Source: Crocinitomicaceae bacterium | GTDB lineage: Bacteria > Bacteroidota > Bacteroidia > Flavobacteriales_D > Crocinitomicaceae | Reading direction: 5' to 3' | NCBI GenBank assembly: GCA_016709005.1 | Contig: JADJEU010000020.1 | Span: 372,001 to 436,000, forward strand | Length of the DNA: 64,000 nucleotides | Shown here: positions 42,375 to 51,244 of the stretch, piece after piece | Layout of the letters: the number at the start of each line of letters is the position of its first letter | Numbering within the stretch: position 1 is the stretch's first letter | The notes under the pieces: model-generated | Told to the model about the DNA's origin: nothing | Database searches by the model: none | The model's input: only the letters and a program-made list of their open reading frames with translations | Program-made: the position numbers and the translations under genes

Positions 42375-43906
42375 ACACTGATTAAAATATTTTTTACACC
42401 GGGCATTAAATATTCCGGCATCTCTAAAATCAAATAGCTTTTGTATTCGTTTTTAATGAAGCGGTTGAAAACCCAGGCGGCTACCATGGCCATCACTGCA
42501 CCCAATAAATACAAGGCCATCAAGGCAATACCGCGCATGTTAAAAATGCCCATCATTTCATCCGGCACCACCAAAGCAATCACCACCACATAAACCGGAA
42601 TTCGTGCAGAACATGTCAGTAAAGGCGTCACCAAAATTGTAATCAATCGCTCTTTTTTATTTTCAATGGTACGCGCTGACATGATTGCCGGAACCGCACA
42701 GGCAAAACCTGAAATCAGCGGCACTATACTTTTACCACTCATGCCAAAACGCTGCATTAATCGGTCCATTAAAAACACAATGCGCGGCATATAACCGCTT
42801 TCTTCCAGAATCGCAAAAAGCAAAAATAAAATGGCAATTTGCGGTACAAAAATCACCACACCACCAATTCCCGGAATCACACCTTCAGTAATCAAGCGTG
42901 AAAAATAGCCATCCGGCATCCAATCTGTAAATGCGCCTGACAAGTATGAAAAACCTGAATCAATCCAATCCATCGGATAACTGGCCAGCCAAAAAACAGA
43001 TTGAAAAATGCTGAATAAAATCAACAGAAAAATAATGTATCCCCAAAACTTATGCAGCAATATTTTGTCAACGCGTGTAGTAAAATCAATGGCGTTTTCT
43101 TTTTCAACTACCACAGCCTTTTTAAGAATCTCACCAATAAATTTGTAGCGCAAAATAGATTCATTCACTTTCCATTTTCTTACCGGAATTGAATTGGCCG
43201 TAATAAAATCTTCGCGTTGCTGATGTTGTTGTGCGGTATTTAAAATCTGAAAATCCTGCGTGAGCAGTAAAAAACTTTTGTACTCATTTTTGGAGTGAAT
43301 AATTTTTGAAAACTGATGCAGCAAATCACGGTTATCGTCTTCAATAAAACGCAAATCACGGTTGTTAGAAAGCTGCAAATTGAATACACTTTTTTTCAAT
43401 TCATCAATTCCATCACCTGTTCTAGCTGATACTTTAATGACTGGAACACCAAGTGATTTTGAAAGATTTTTTTCATCTATTCTGATCCCTCTTTTTGCTG
43501 CAAGGTCATTCATGTTCACAGCAAGTATCAACGGAATTTCCAAATCATCCAGCTGATCAAACACGTATAAATTTCGTTTCAAATTCAAAGCTGAAACAAC
43601 AACCACAATGGCATCTGGAAAATCTTCTGAATCTGGTTTCAATAAATAATCCACAACCAGTTCTTCATCTTTTGAATTTGGGTAAAGACTGTTAATTCCT
43701 GGTAAATCTATGACTTCAACATCGTGGCCGTTTGAATTAAAATGACCACGCTTTTTATCAATGGTAACTCCTGGGTAATTTCCAGTTTTTTGATTCAGGC
43801 CGCAAAGTTTATTGAACAAACTGGTTTTGCCAATGTTTGGATTTCCTACCAGCGCAATGCGCAGGCCTTTGGGTGCAGGCTCTTTCTGATCTTTCACCTT
43901 ACTCAA
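42284..43906 (-). CDS. feoB: FeoB, N-terminal and central part (frameshifted gene)
   Basis: The GTPase and first membrane part of FeoB, which imports Fe(II). G1 is GNPNIGKTSLFNKL, G2 region GNYPGVTIDKK, G3 DLPGINSLYP, G4 AVNMNDLA and G5 KVSARTGDG. The first Gate motif region includes LISGFACAVPAIMSARTIEN with the conserved Cys. The frame is lost at about 42353 in a short T run, after which the C-terminal fragment continues in another frame. The start is TTG 43906 or the GTG three codons later; both overlap the feoA stop. Confidence 0.9.
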   Translation of the reverse strand: MSKVKDQKEPAPKGLRIALVGNPNIGKTSLFNKLCGLNQKTGNYPGVTIDKKRGHFNSNGHDVEVIDLPGINSLYPNSKDEELVVDYLLKPDSEDFPDAIVVVVSALNLKRNLYVFDQLDDLEIPLILAVNMNDLAAKRGIRIDEKNLSKSLGVPVIKVSARTGDGIDELKKSVFNLQLSNNRDLRFIEDDNRDLLHQFSKIIHSKNEYKSFLLLTQDFQILNTAQQHQQREDFITANSIPVRKWKVNESILRYKFIGEILKKAVVVEKENAIDFTTRVDKILLHKFWGYIIFLLILFSIFQSVFWLASYPMDWIDSGFSYLSGAFTDWMPDGYFSRLITEGVIPGIGGVVIFVPQIAILFLLFAILEESGYMPRIVFLMDRLMQRFGMSGKSIVPLISGFACAVPAIMSARTIENKKERLITILVTPLLTCSARIPVYVVVIALVVPDEMMGIFNMRGIALMALYLLGAVMAMVAAWVFNRFIKNEYKSYLILEMPEYLMPGVKNILISVWTSVKAFCGMPEKLLWQLPSFYLCWLQMA

Positions 43907-44114
43907 CTAAAATCGCTGATGCTTCTGACTGGCGCAAGGCCAAACGGTTTGATCCAACTTGAATAAAAATCGGTCCGTCAAAAGAAGCTTTGTTGACAAT
44001 AAAAAAATGCGCACCCGGCATAATGCCAAACTCCACCAATTTTGCAGCAACAGGGTTATCCATAATCTCAACAATTACGCCCTGTTTGTTCACTGCAAAC
44101 TCTGATAGTTTCAC
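43899..44114 (-). CDS. feoA: FeoA-like SH3-domain protein
   Basis: A 71-residue FeoA protein, the cytoplasmic SH3-like partner of FeoB. Motifs are KLSEFAVNKQGVIVEI, VAAKLVEFGIMPGAHF and GPIFIQVGSNRLALRQSEA. The GTG at 44114 gives MKLSEFAV, the usual N-terminus; 15 further upstream codons are open but unlikely. It overlaps feoB and lies first in the feoA-feoB-Cys-rich operon. Confidence 0.9.
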   Translation of the reverse strand: MKLSEFAVNKQGVIVEIMDNPVAAKLVEFGIMPGAHFFIVNKASFDGPIFIQVGSNRLALRQSEASAILVE

Positions 44115-44134
44115 GGTACTTTTATTATTTAGAA

Positions 44135-44142
44135 CAAATATA
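44135..44142 (-). promoter_or_regulatory. TAnnTTTG box upstream of feoA
   Basis: TATATTTG on the minus strand, about 20 bases above the GTG. No TTG at the usual distance, and no Fur site is obvious. Confidence 0.4.
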
Positions 44143-44159
44143 AATATTAATCTGCACAC

Positions 44160-44686
44160 CGTTCTGCATCTGCATTGGCAAGGAGAGCGATTAGTATCAA
44201 TATACCACTTTTAGGGTATTGGCTATTTGGCGCGTTCATCCTGCTTTCCGCTGCAATTCATGCAGTCAATCAAGTAGTTTCACAAACCCAGCCCAAGCGC
44301 TCCTGCTGTCGCATTGGGCAGTGTGTTCAACTAAGCTTGCTTAACCGCATTCATTTCCACTTCAATCAGGCGCGGGCAATTTTTCTGGAAAAGGGGTCGA
44401 CATGCCTCTACAACAGTTTTAAAAGGAATATCGAACACTGAACACTGATCAACGAATGATGAATGACTTATTGAATTGCTCTCTAGTTTATAAATTCGAT
44501 ATTCTACATTCGTTAATCAATATTCGATATTTAGTTTTTCTCTACGACCGAGCAAGCTCCAATCCATTTTAACATTCGTTCTTCAACAAAATTATTGTCT
44601 GCCGTTACAAGTATTCATATAATCGAGTGACTCTTGTCATATAAAACTTGCTGACATCTGAATACCTTTAACACAAAATCAAACCT
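44160..44686. repeat. Gene-free stretch with a CGATATTC-type inverted repeat
   Basis: About 530 bases between feoA and arsA without a credible gene. From about 44425 to 44545 words such as ATATCGAACACTGAACACTG and CAACGAATGATGAATGACTT are followed by AATTCGATATTCTACATTCG and AATATTCGATATTTAG; the two halves are partly complementary. The first part (44175-44410) has short open frames that look like chance. Confidence 0.55.
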
Positions 44687-46465
44687 ATGGAAAGCACTTA
44701 CTCCAAATTTCTCTTCTTCACCGGCAAAGGCGGCGTGGGCAAAACAACCTTGGCTTGTGCTACCGCAGTGAAATTAGCGGATGAGGGTAAAAAAGTTTTA
44801 CTCATCAGTACTGATCCTGCTTCCAATCTGGAAGATGTTTTGGATTCAAAAGTCACTGATAAAATTACACTTCATAAAAATCTCAATAACCTTGCAACTA
44901 TTAATATTGATCCTGAAGTTTCGGCCGAAGAATATCGTGGGCGGGTACTGAATCCATTAACGGGCGTTGCCTCCGAACAAGAAATTAAAAAAGTAAGAGA
45001 AGGTTTGTCAGGTGCTTGTACCACTGAAATTGCAAGCTTTGATGAATTCTCCCGCTTCATTACCGGTGAAGGCAGCATGGGTGCTTACGATGTGGTTATT
45101 TTTGACACCGCACCAACCGGTCACACCATTCGCCTATTGGAATTACCCGCTGCGTGGGATACTTTTTTAGAAGTAAATCCTGCCGGTGCTTCGTGCATCG
45201 GACCATCATCCGCATTAAAAAGCAGCAAAGAGCGTTACAAAAAAGTAGTGACCAGTTTGCGTGATCCATTACAAACAACATTCTATTTGGTAAGCCGACC
45301 AGAAACATCTGCTTTAAAAGAAGCCGCCAAAACAAGTCTTGAATTAATTGAACTTGGAATGGCCAATCAAAAACTTTTAATCAACGGTGTTTTTCATCCA
45401 TTGGATGAGTCAGATCCTTTTGCGGTAAAAATTCAAAAAATTGCAGAAAAACAATTGGCAGCAATGCCTGAGGCGCTGAAAAAATTGCAACAAGAAAATT
45501 ATCCGCTCCTGCCCTATAATGTACTCGGACTTGAAAAATTGCGTTCTGTTTTTGATCTCACTTTACAAAAAGAAATTGCGCAACGTGAAATTTCTGCGGT
45601 AGCTGATCCTGCTATCACTCCATCAAATCTCAAACAACTGGTTGATGAATTGGAGCAAAATAAAACAAGTGGTTTAATCATGACCATGGGCAAAGGTGGT
45701 GTAGGCAAAACTATTGTCGCCGCTACGGTTGCAACCATGCTCGCACATCGTGGACACAAAGTACTTTTAACCACAACTGATCCAGCTGCTCACATCAACG
45801 ACTTTATGAATCAGCTGGAAAATATTCCAGAAAATTTGACTGTCGAACGCATTGATCCAAAAGTAGAAACCCAAAAATACATGGACAAAGTAGCCGCACA
45901 AAAAGGCGCCAACTTAGATGAAGAAGGAAAAAAATTATTACTTGAAGATTTGAAATCACCCTGCACCGAAGAGGTAGCTGTTTTTCACGCGTTCTCCAAA
46001 GCCATTCACAGCGCCAAACGTCAATTCGTTGTCATGGACACAGCGCCAACCGGTCACACACTTTTATTACTAGATACAACCGGAAGTTATCATCGTGAAA
46101 TTATAAAAAACACAGCATTAAATGCAGGTAAAATTACAACGCCTTACATGTCTTTACAAGATGAAGATTTTGCTAAAATTTTATTGATTGCTTTACCTGA
46201 AACCACGCCTATGCGTGAGGCAGAAGCTTTGCAGAATGATTTGATTCGCGCCGGAATAAAACCGTATGCCTGGGTCATCAATCAATGTCTTTCTGCCGTT
46301 GCTGATTTAAAGGATCCGTTACTGAAAAAGCGTGCCCTCAATGAAGGAGCAATCATCAAAAACATTTCTGAAAAACTATCCAAAAGAAGTTTTGGTATTC
46401 CTTATATCACCGAAGAAAAACTATTGCCTGCTATTCTTGCCAAATTGGAAAACCAACACGCATAG
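44687..46465 (+). CDS. arsA: ArsA-type anion-transporting ATPase with two ATPase halves
   Basis: A 592-residue tandem ATPase that in arsenic systems drives the ArsB efflux permease. Each half has a deviant Walker A (GKGGVGKT at residues 13-20 and 335-342), a switch DTAPTGHT and matching helices. All three metalloid-binding Cys of classic ArsA are conserved in context: C111 (GLSGACTTEIASFDEF), C170 (GASCIGPSSAL) and C426 (SPCTEEVAVFHAFS). So As(III)/Sb(III) activation is expected. No arsB, arsD, arsC or arsR gene lies beside it; the next gene is a TetR regulator 8 bases away in the opposite direction. It may serve another arsenite pump elsewhere in the genome. Confidence 0.92.
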   Translation: MESTYSKFLFFTGKGGVGKTTLACATAVKLADEGKKVLLISTDPASNLEDVLDSKVTDKITLHKNLNNLATINIDPEVSAEEYRGRVLNPLTGVASEQEIKKVREGLSGACTTEIASFDEFSRFITGEGSMGAYDVVIFDTAPTGHTIRLLELPAAWDTFLEVNPAGASCIGPSSALKSSKERYKKVVTSLRDPLQTTFYLVSRPETSALKEAAKTSLELIELGMANQKLLINGVFHPLDESDPFAVKIQKIAEKQLAAMPEALKKLQQENYPLLPYNVLGLEKLRSVFDLTLQKEIAQREISAVADPAITPSNLKQLVDELEQNKTSGLIMTMGKGGVGKTIVAATVATMLAHRGHKVLLTTTDPAAHINDFMNQLENIPENLTVERIDPKVETQKYMDKVAAQKGANLDEEGKKLLLEDLKSPCTEEVAVFHAFSKAIHSAKRQFVVMDTAPTGHTLLLLDTTGSYHREIIKNTALNAGKITTPYMSLQDEDFAKILLIALPETTPMREAEALQNDLIRAGIKPYAWVINQCLSAVADLKDPLLKKRALNEGAIIKNISEKLSKRSFGIPYITEEKLLPAILAKLENQHA

Positions 46466-46473
46466 TATCAGAA

Positions 46474-47148
46474 CTAGTACTTGATACTGGAAAAAACCAG
46501 ATCATTTAAAAAGGCCACAATTTTTGTTTCATCTTTTGATTTTGCAAAATCGGTGAGGGATGGTAAATGATGCATAAAAAAATTCTGAAAATGAGCCATC
46601 TCTAAAATGGTAGACGCCAATGATTTTGGATACTTGTATTTGGGATTACATTCAGCAATTATGTCACCCACCAATGAACACAGATCTTTATACGGTTTAA
46701 AAAACTGATGCTTGTTATCCTCTTCTACGTGATTGGTTAAATAAGCTTTTGACCCTTCTGAAATCACGATCTGATGTAACAGCGCTTCATTCACATAACT
46801 CGTACGCTCATCATCTTCAACCGTGGAAGCAAGTAACTTGATCACTTTGCGCAACCGCACAGCAGGATCTTTGAGATTATTGGTTTGAAACCTGATTTGA
46901 AACTCCAGCCATCCCCAATACCAGGTAACAATGTATATTAACAGGCGGTGTTTATTTTCAAAATACCTGTAGACCCCCGCCTCTGTTGTCCCTATCGATT
47001 CGGCCAGTTTTTTAAATGTAAAAGATTCAAAACCGTGCTGGTAAATTAATTCGATACTGTGCTTAATGATGTTTTTACCAAGCTCTGAACTCTCCGGATT
47101 TCGCAGGTACAGCGCCTCATTCATCTCAATATGCAGTTGCAGTTTCAT
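46474..47148 (-). CDS. TetR/AcrR-family regulator
   Basis: A 224-residue regulator from the ATG at 47148. The TetR HTH (residues about 20-65) reads IIKHSIELIYQHGFESFTFK and KLAESIGTTEAGVYRYFENK. The C-terminal ligand domain is not of a recognised type, but has a conserved acidic EEDNKHQFFKPYKDLC and a hydrophobic dimer helix. It is divergent from the ABC/HlyD/TolC operon with 135 bases between starts. It probably represses that operon, and a pair of repeats fits as operator. The open frame has 15 codons more upstream, unlikely because they overlap the promoter box. Confidence 0.88.
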   Translation of the reverse strand: MKLQLHIEMNEALYLRNPESSELGKNIIKHSIELIYQHGFESFTFKKLAESIGTTEAGVYRYFENKHRLLIYIVTWYWGWLEFQIRFQTNNLKDPAVRLRKVIKLLASTVEDDERTSYVNEALLHQIVISEGSKAYLTNHVEEDNKHQFFKPYKDLCSLVGDIIAECNPKYKYPKSLASTILEMAHFQNFFMHHLPSLTDFAKSKDETKIVAFLNDLVFSSIKY

Positions 47149-47179
47149 AAGCAAATTCTTAATTATTTTCCTTTTGCTG

Positions 47180-47256
47180 AACAAAGATAACAAAAGATTG
47201 TTACACTCATAAATGATAGCTTTACTATCTTTTTAAAATTATTTACTATCTTTGTT
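47180..47256. promoter_or_regulatory. Divergent promoter-operator between the TetR gene and the exporter operon
   Basis: Minus-strand box TATCTTTG at 47182-47189 serves the TetR gene; plus-strand box TATCTTTG at 47247-47254 serves the exporter. With flanks they form a 10-base inverted repeat (AACAAAGATA / TATCTTTGTT). In addition TTTACTATCTTT occurs twice in direct orientation at 47221-47232 and 47242-47253, 21 bases apart start to start, two helical turns. These repeats overlap the exporter promoter and are the best operator candidates. Confidence 0.55.
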
Positions 47257-47283
47257 AAAAGTATTTCAGAAAACTAATACAAA

Positions 47284-49020
47284 ATGATATCAGAAACGAA
47301 TACCCCTCCTACTCCCGGCCAGCGCTTCTGGCGTTTGCTTGCGCCTGACCGCAAGGAAATCACCAATATTTATATCTATGCTGTTTTTAATGGCTTGGTG
47401 TACCTGTCACTACCATTGGGGATTCAAGCAATCATAAACTTGATTCAAGGTGGCCGCATCAGTACCTCCTGGGTGCTTTTGGTTTCTTTTGTAATTGCTG
47501 GTATTGCTGCAATGGGAGTTCTTCAAATCCTTCAATTGCGAATCACAGAAGTCTTACAACAAAAAATATTTACCCGCGCTGCCTTTGAATTTGCTTACCG
47601 GCTGCCGCGCATCAAACTGGAAGCTTTGTATAGACATTATGCACCAGAATTGATGAATCGCTTTTTTGATACCATCTCTATTCAAAAAGGACTTTCAAAA
47701 ATTCTCATCGATTTTTCTGCCGCCATTGTACAAGTAGTTTTTGGTTTATTGGTTTTGTCATTTTACCATCCCTTCTTTATTTTCTTCAGTCTGTTTTTAA
47801 TCATCGTCATCTACTTTATTTTTAGTCTGACGGTAAAGCGTGGCCTTGCAACCAGTATGGAGGAATCTAAATTCAAATACAAAGTGGTACACTGGCTTCA
47901 GGAAGTTGCACGCACCAATTCTACGTTTAAACTTGCCGGAACGACGGATCTTCCTTTAACCAACACCAATAAAGAAGTAGAAGGTTATTTGGTTGCCCGC
48001 GAAAATCACTTCAAAATTCTCGTTAAACAATACGGAATTCTGGTTGCATTTAAAGTACTCATAGCAACCGGTCTTCTGGCAATGGGCGGAATTTTGGTGA
48101 TGGAGCAAGAGTTAAACATCGGACAATTTGTTGCGGCAGAAATTATCATTTTATTAATCATGGCATCCGTTGAAAAATTAGTACTCAACATGGAAGTGAT
48201 TTACGATGTACTTACCTCACTTGAAAAAATTGGTCAGGTAACCGATTTGGAATTAGAAAAAAATCAAGGACTTTCAATCGAAGAAAATTGTGAAACTTCT
48301 GGTTTGTCAGTTCAATTGGAGGACGTTTCGTTTAAGTATCCGGGCAATACCAAATTTACCTTGCAGGAACTGAATTTAAACATCAATCCTGGCGAACGAC
48401 TTCTAATATCTGGTAAAAACAGTTCTGGAAAAAACACACTATCTGCGCTACTGGCAGGACTTTATGACGTTACCTCAGGACACATTTCTTATAACGGATT
48501 ACCAAAAGGAAATTTAGAATTACAAAGTCTGCGTGATTTGGTGGGCGCTGGTTTAATTGAAGAACAACAAGTTTTTTCAGGAACCATTTTAGAAAACATT
48601 GCCATGGGTCGCAAGAACGCAACTTTTGAAAATGTAAAATGGGCAGTAGCGAATTTAGGATTGGAAAATTTTATTCGCCAATCAAAAGCAGGTTATGAAA
48701 CGATGCTCGATCCGACAGGAATGAAACTGTCAAAAAGTACAGTTCAAAAACTCATGCTTGCGCGCAGCATTGCAGACAAACCAAAACTACTCATACTCAA
48801 TCAATCATTTTCTGCCATTGAACAAAGTGAACGTTTAAAAATAGAAGAATTCATTCTGGACAGATCCAATCCCTGGACCCTTGCAGTAATTGGTTTGTCT
48901 CATGAGCTTGCTCAAAAAACAGATAAAATAATTATTCTGGAACAAGGAAAAATTATTCACTCAGGTACCTACGATCAATTGAAAAATCATCTTTCTATTA
49001 ATCCTGACAATCATGCTTAA
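47284..49020 (+). CDS. ABC exporter-like permease with degenerate nucleotide-binding domain
   Basis: A 578-residue type IV-fold ABC protein. Residues 1-310 hold the transmembrane domain with about five or six helices (IYAVFNGLVYLSLPLGIQAI, VVFGLLVLSFYHPFFIFFS, VLIATGLLAMGGILV); there is no C39 peptidase. Residues 340-578 are an ABC domain by fold, but the motifs are altered: Walker A is GKNSSGKNT (377-385) with S to N after the Lys, the Q-loop has E in place of Q, the signature is LSKST (482-486), and Walker B is LLILNQ (502-507) with D to N and E to Q; only the H-loop His (H540) remains. ATP hydrolysis should be lost or greatly reduced. It overlaps the adaptor gene by 8 bases. Confidence 0.87.
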   Translation: MISETNTPPTPGQRFWRLLAPDRKEITNIYIYAVFNGLVYLSLPLGIQAIINLIQGGRISTSWVLLVSFVIAGIAAMGVLQILQLRITEVLQQKIFTRAAFEFAYRLPRIKLEALYRHYAPELMNRFFDTISIQKGLSKILIDFSAAIVQVVFGLLVLSFYHPFFIFFSLFLIIVIYFIFSLTVKRGLATSMEESKFKYKVVHWLQEVARTNSTFKLAGTTDLPLTNTNKEVEGYLVARENHFKILVKQYGILVAFKVLIATGLLAMGGILVMEQELNIGQFVAAEIIILLIMASVEKLVLNMEVIYDVLTSLEKIGQVTDLELEKNQGLSIEENCETSGLSVQLEDVSFKYPGNTKFTLQELNLNINPGERLLISGKNSSGKNTLSALLAGLYDVTSGHISYNGLPKGNLELQSLRDLVGAGLIEEQQVFSGTILENIAMGRKNATFENVKWAVANLGLENFIRQSKAGYETMLDPTGMKLSKSTVQKLMLARSIADKPKLLILNQSFSAIEQSERLKIEEFILDRSNPWTLAVIGLSHELAQKTDKIIILEQGKIIHSGTYDQLKNHLSINPDNHA

Positions 49021-49381
49021 CATATCTTCCAATAAAATCTCTCAAAACGTTGAAGCACATAAATTCAGCGCGCTTTCAAAAGCACAAAACCGAAAAACTG
49101 GGCGTGTGTTTATTCGCCTTGTAATCGCACTTACGCTGGTAGCTATCATCATTCTATTTTTGCCTTGGACACAAAATATCCAGTCGCAAGGAAGTGTGAT
49201 TGCATTGAAGCCTGATCAGCGGCCGCAGTCAATCCACTCAGTCATCAGCGGAAGAATTGAAAAATGGTATGTGCAGGAAGGACAACATGTAGAAAAAGGT
49301 GATACCATTCTTTTTATTTCAGAGGTAAAGGATGATTATTTTGATCCAAATCTTGTGAACAATACCAAAGACTCAACTTGA
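49013..49381 (+). CDS. HlyD-family membrane fusion protein, N-terminal fragment (frameshifted gene)
   Basis: The first 122 residues of a periplasmic adaptor. A cytoplasmic leader is followed by a single helix, FIRLVIALTLVAIIILFLPW, and a biotinyl-lipoyl-like half (IQSQGSVIALKPDQRPQSI, GRIEKWYVQEGQHVEKGD). The frame ends after NLVNNTKDST, while the correct sequence runs on in another frame as KTQLEYKEQGLTSYDDKV. Removing one A at 49367-49369 joins the parts into about 450 residues. The start overlaps the ABC gene by 8 bases. Confidence 0.85.
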   Translation: MLNISSNKISQNVEAHKFSALSKAQNRKTGRVFIRLVIALTLVAIIILFLPWTQNIQSQGSVIALKPDQRPQSIHSVISGRIEKWYVQEGQHVEKGDTILFISEVKDDYFDPNLVNNTKDST

Positions 49382-49448
49382 ATACAAAGAACAAGGATTA
49401 ACATCTTACGATGACAAAGTAAATGCCCTCGAAAATCAAATTGAAGCC

Positions 49449-50372
49449 TTGCGTTTGACCAGTAAATTAAAACTGGAACAAACCAAAAATAAATTGAGAC
49501 AAGCTGAACTCAAAGTCAGCAGTGACAGCATTGACTTTAATGCAGCATCTGCAAATTATAAAACAGCACAAGATCAATATGAACGAACAAAAGAACTCTA
49601 TCAGCAAGGATTAAAATCATTGACTGAATTAGAGAACCGAAATCTGGCAGTTCAAAAAACAAAATCAGATATGATTTCTGCAGAAAATAAATGGCTCACC
49701 AGTAAAAATGAAGCCATCAATGCACAAGTTGAATTCTTTTCAATTCAGGCACAATACGAATATGAAATTTCAAAAACTGAGTCTGATAAAAACACAGCTC
49801 TCTCCAATAAATTTGATGCTTCTGCGCAAGTCACCAAACTTGAAAATCAATATCAAAATTATCTGATCAGAAACAACCTGTATTATATTACCGCACCGCA
49901 AAGCGGTTACATAACAAAAGCAATTCAATCAGGATTGGGTGAAGTCATCAAAGAAGGAACTCCGATTGTAACGATCATGCCATCACATTATGATTTGGCA
50001 GTTGAAATGTTTGTTGACCCGATTGATTTACCACTCATTCAAAAAGGACAAGAAGTGCGCATTCAGTTTGACGGTTGGCCATCCATTGTTTTTTCAGGAT
50101 GGCCCAATGCAAGCTATGGAACCTTTGGAGGCAAAGTGTATGCGATTGACAATTTTATCAGTGACAATGGTAAATACCGCGTATTGGTTACACCTGACCC
50201 AAAAGATCATCTATGGCCTGAAGCCTTGCGTGTTGGAGCAGGAACAGCGAACATGCTTCTCTTAAAAGATGTTCCGATCTGGTATGAAATGTGGCGAAAA
50301 ATAAATGGATTCCCGCCTGATTATTACAAAAAACAAAATGCTTTAACCAAATCTGAAAAGAAACAAGAATGA
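49449..50372 (+). CDS. HlyD-family membrane fusion protein, C-terminal fragment (frameshifted gene)
   Basis: The remaining 307 residues: a long coiled coil (about 1-130 of this fragment, rich in K, E, Q and L heptads such as YERTKELYQQGLKSLTELEN), the second lipoyl half (YYITAPQSGYITKAIQSGLG), and the beta-barrel domain (PIVTIMPSHYDLAVEMFVDP, GQEVRIQFDGWPS). The true frame continues upstream from here to the broken point near 49369. Its stop overlaps the TolC-like start (ATGA). The adaptor should bridge the inner-membrane ABC protein and the outer-membrane channel. Confidence 0.85.
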   Translation: MRLTSKLKLEQTKNKLRQAELKVSSDSIDFNAASANYKTAQDQYERTKELYQQGLKSLTELENRNLAVQKTKSDMISAENKWLTSKNEAINAQVEFFSIQAQYEYEISKTESDKNTALSNKFDASAQVTKLENQYQNYLIRNNLYYITAPQSGYITKAIQSGLGEVIKEGTPIVTIMPSHYDLAVEMFVDPIDLPLIQKGQEVRIQFDGWPSIVFSGWPNASYGTFGGKVYAIDNFISDNGKYRVLVTPDPKDHLWPEALRVGAGTANMLLLKDVPIWYEMWRKINGFPPDYYKKQNALTKSEKKQE

Positions 50373-51244
50373 TAACAACGAAAGACATAGTATTCCTGGT
50401 CACTTTGTTGATTGCTTCGCCTGTATTGACGCAAAGCGATAGCGCGAAAGAACTTTCGTTCAATGATTATTTCACAATCGTCAAAGAAAACCACCCCGTT
50501 GCAAAACAAGCGTTTTTACAGGCTCAAATGGGGGATGCAAAAGTATTGGAAGCAAAAGGAAGTTTTGACCCGGTCATCGGCACCGATGTCAATCAAAAAT
50601 ATTTTTCTGGTTCCAAATATTACAGCATTCTGAATGCCGGACTAAAAATTCCAACCTGGTTTGGCATCGAAGTATATTCAGGTTTTGATCAGAATCAAGG
50701 TGTGTATTTAAATCCAGAACATACCTTGCCAAACAGTGGTCTGCTGTATGCCGGGATATCAGTTCCTTTGGGGCAAGATCTTTTTATTGACAAACGAATG
50801 CTTGAACTGGGTCAAGCTAAAATCTTTCAGCAAAGTTCGATTGCACAGCAAAAAATAATGATCAACAATTTACTTTATGAATCTGGAAAAATTTATTGGA
50901 ATTGGTTTGTTGCGTATAATAAAATGATTGTGTTTATAGAAGCGTTTGAAACTGCAAAGCAACGCGCTGATGGCGTTAAAATGGCAGCGCTGCAGGGTGA
51001 TCGTCCGTTTATTGATACAGTCGAAGCAGGAATTCAAGTTCAAAATCGCAAATTAAATTTACAACAGGCGCAATTGGAATATCAAAATGCACGTGCATTG
51101 CTTTCGGTGTATTTGTGGTTTGACGGTGCAGTGCCTTTAGAATTGGAAGAGACAAACGCCACCAACTTGGGCAAAGACCGGTCATGTTACGTTCAATCCA
51201 GAACTAGTACTTCAGATAGACACCTTGATCAGCTCGCATCCTGA
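50369..51244 (+). CDS. TolC-family outer-membrane protein, N-terminal part (frameshifted gene)
   Basis: The first 265 or so residues of an outer-membrane efflux protein. Signal peptide region IVFLVTLLIASPVLTQ. The first TolC repeat (LSFNDYFTIVKENHPVAKQA) and beta-barrel segments (KYYSILNAGLKIPTWFGIEV, SGLLYAGISVPLGQDLFID) are seen, then a long helical part. A shift near 51154-51156 (AAA, one A too many) puts the last 30 codons out of frame; the correct frame reads PPTWAKTGHVTFNPELVLQI. A second shift at 51286-51290 restores the original frame. Confidence 0.85.
   Translation: MITTKDIVFLVTLLIASPVLTQSDSAKELSFNDYFTIVKENHPVAKQAFLQAQMGDAKVLEAKGSFDPVIGTDVNQKYFSGSKYYSILNAGLKIPTWFGIEVYSGFDQNQGVYLNPEHTLPNSGLLYAGISVPLGQDLFIDKRMLELGQAKIFQQSSIAQQKIMINNLLYESGKIYWNWFVAYNKMIVFIEAFETAKQRADGVKMAALQGDRPFIDTVEAGIQVQNRKLNLQQAQLEYQNARALLSVYLWFDGAVPLELEETNATNLGKDRSCYVQSRTSTSDRHLDQLAS

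Noticed and set aside
44175..44441. 88-codon ORF between feoA and arsA
   Set aside because: Composed of intergenic repeat-like DNA without a signal, domain or expression signals; considered a chance ORF.
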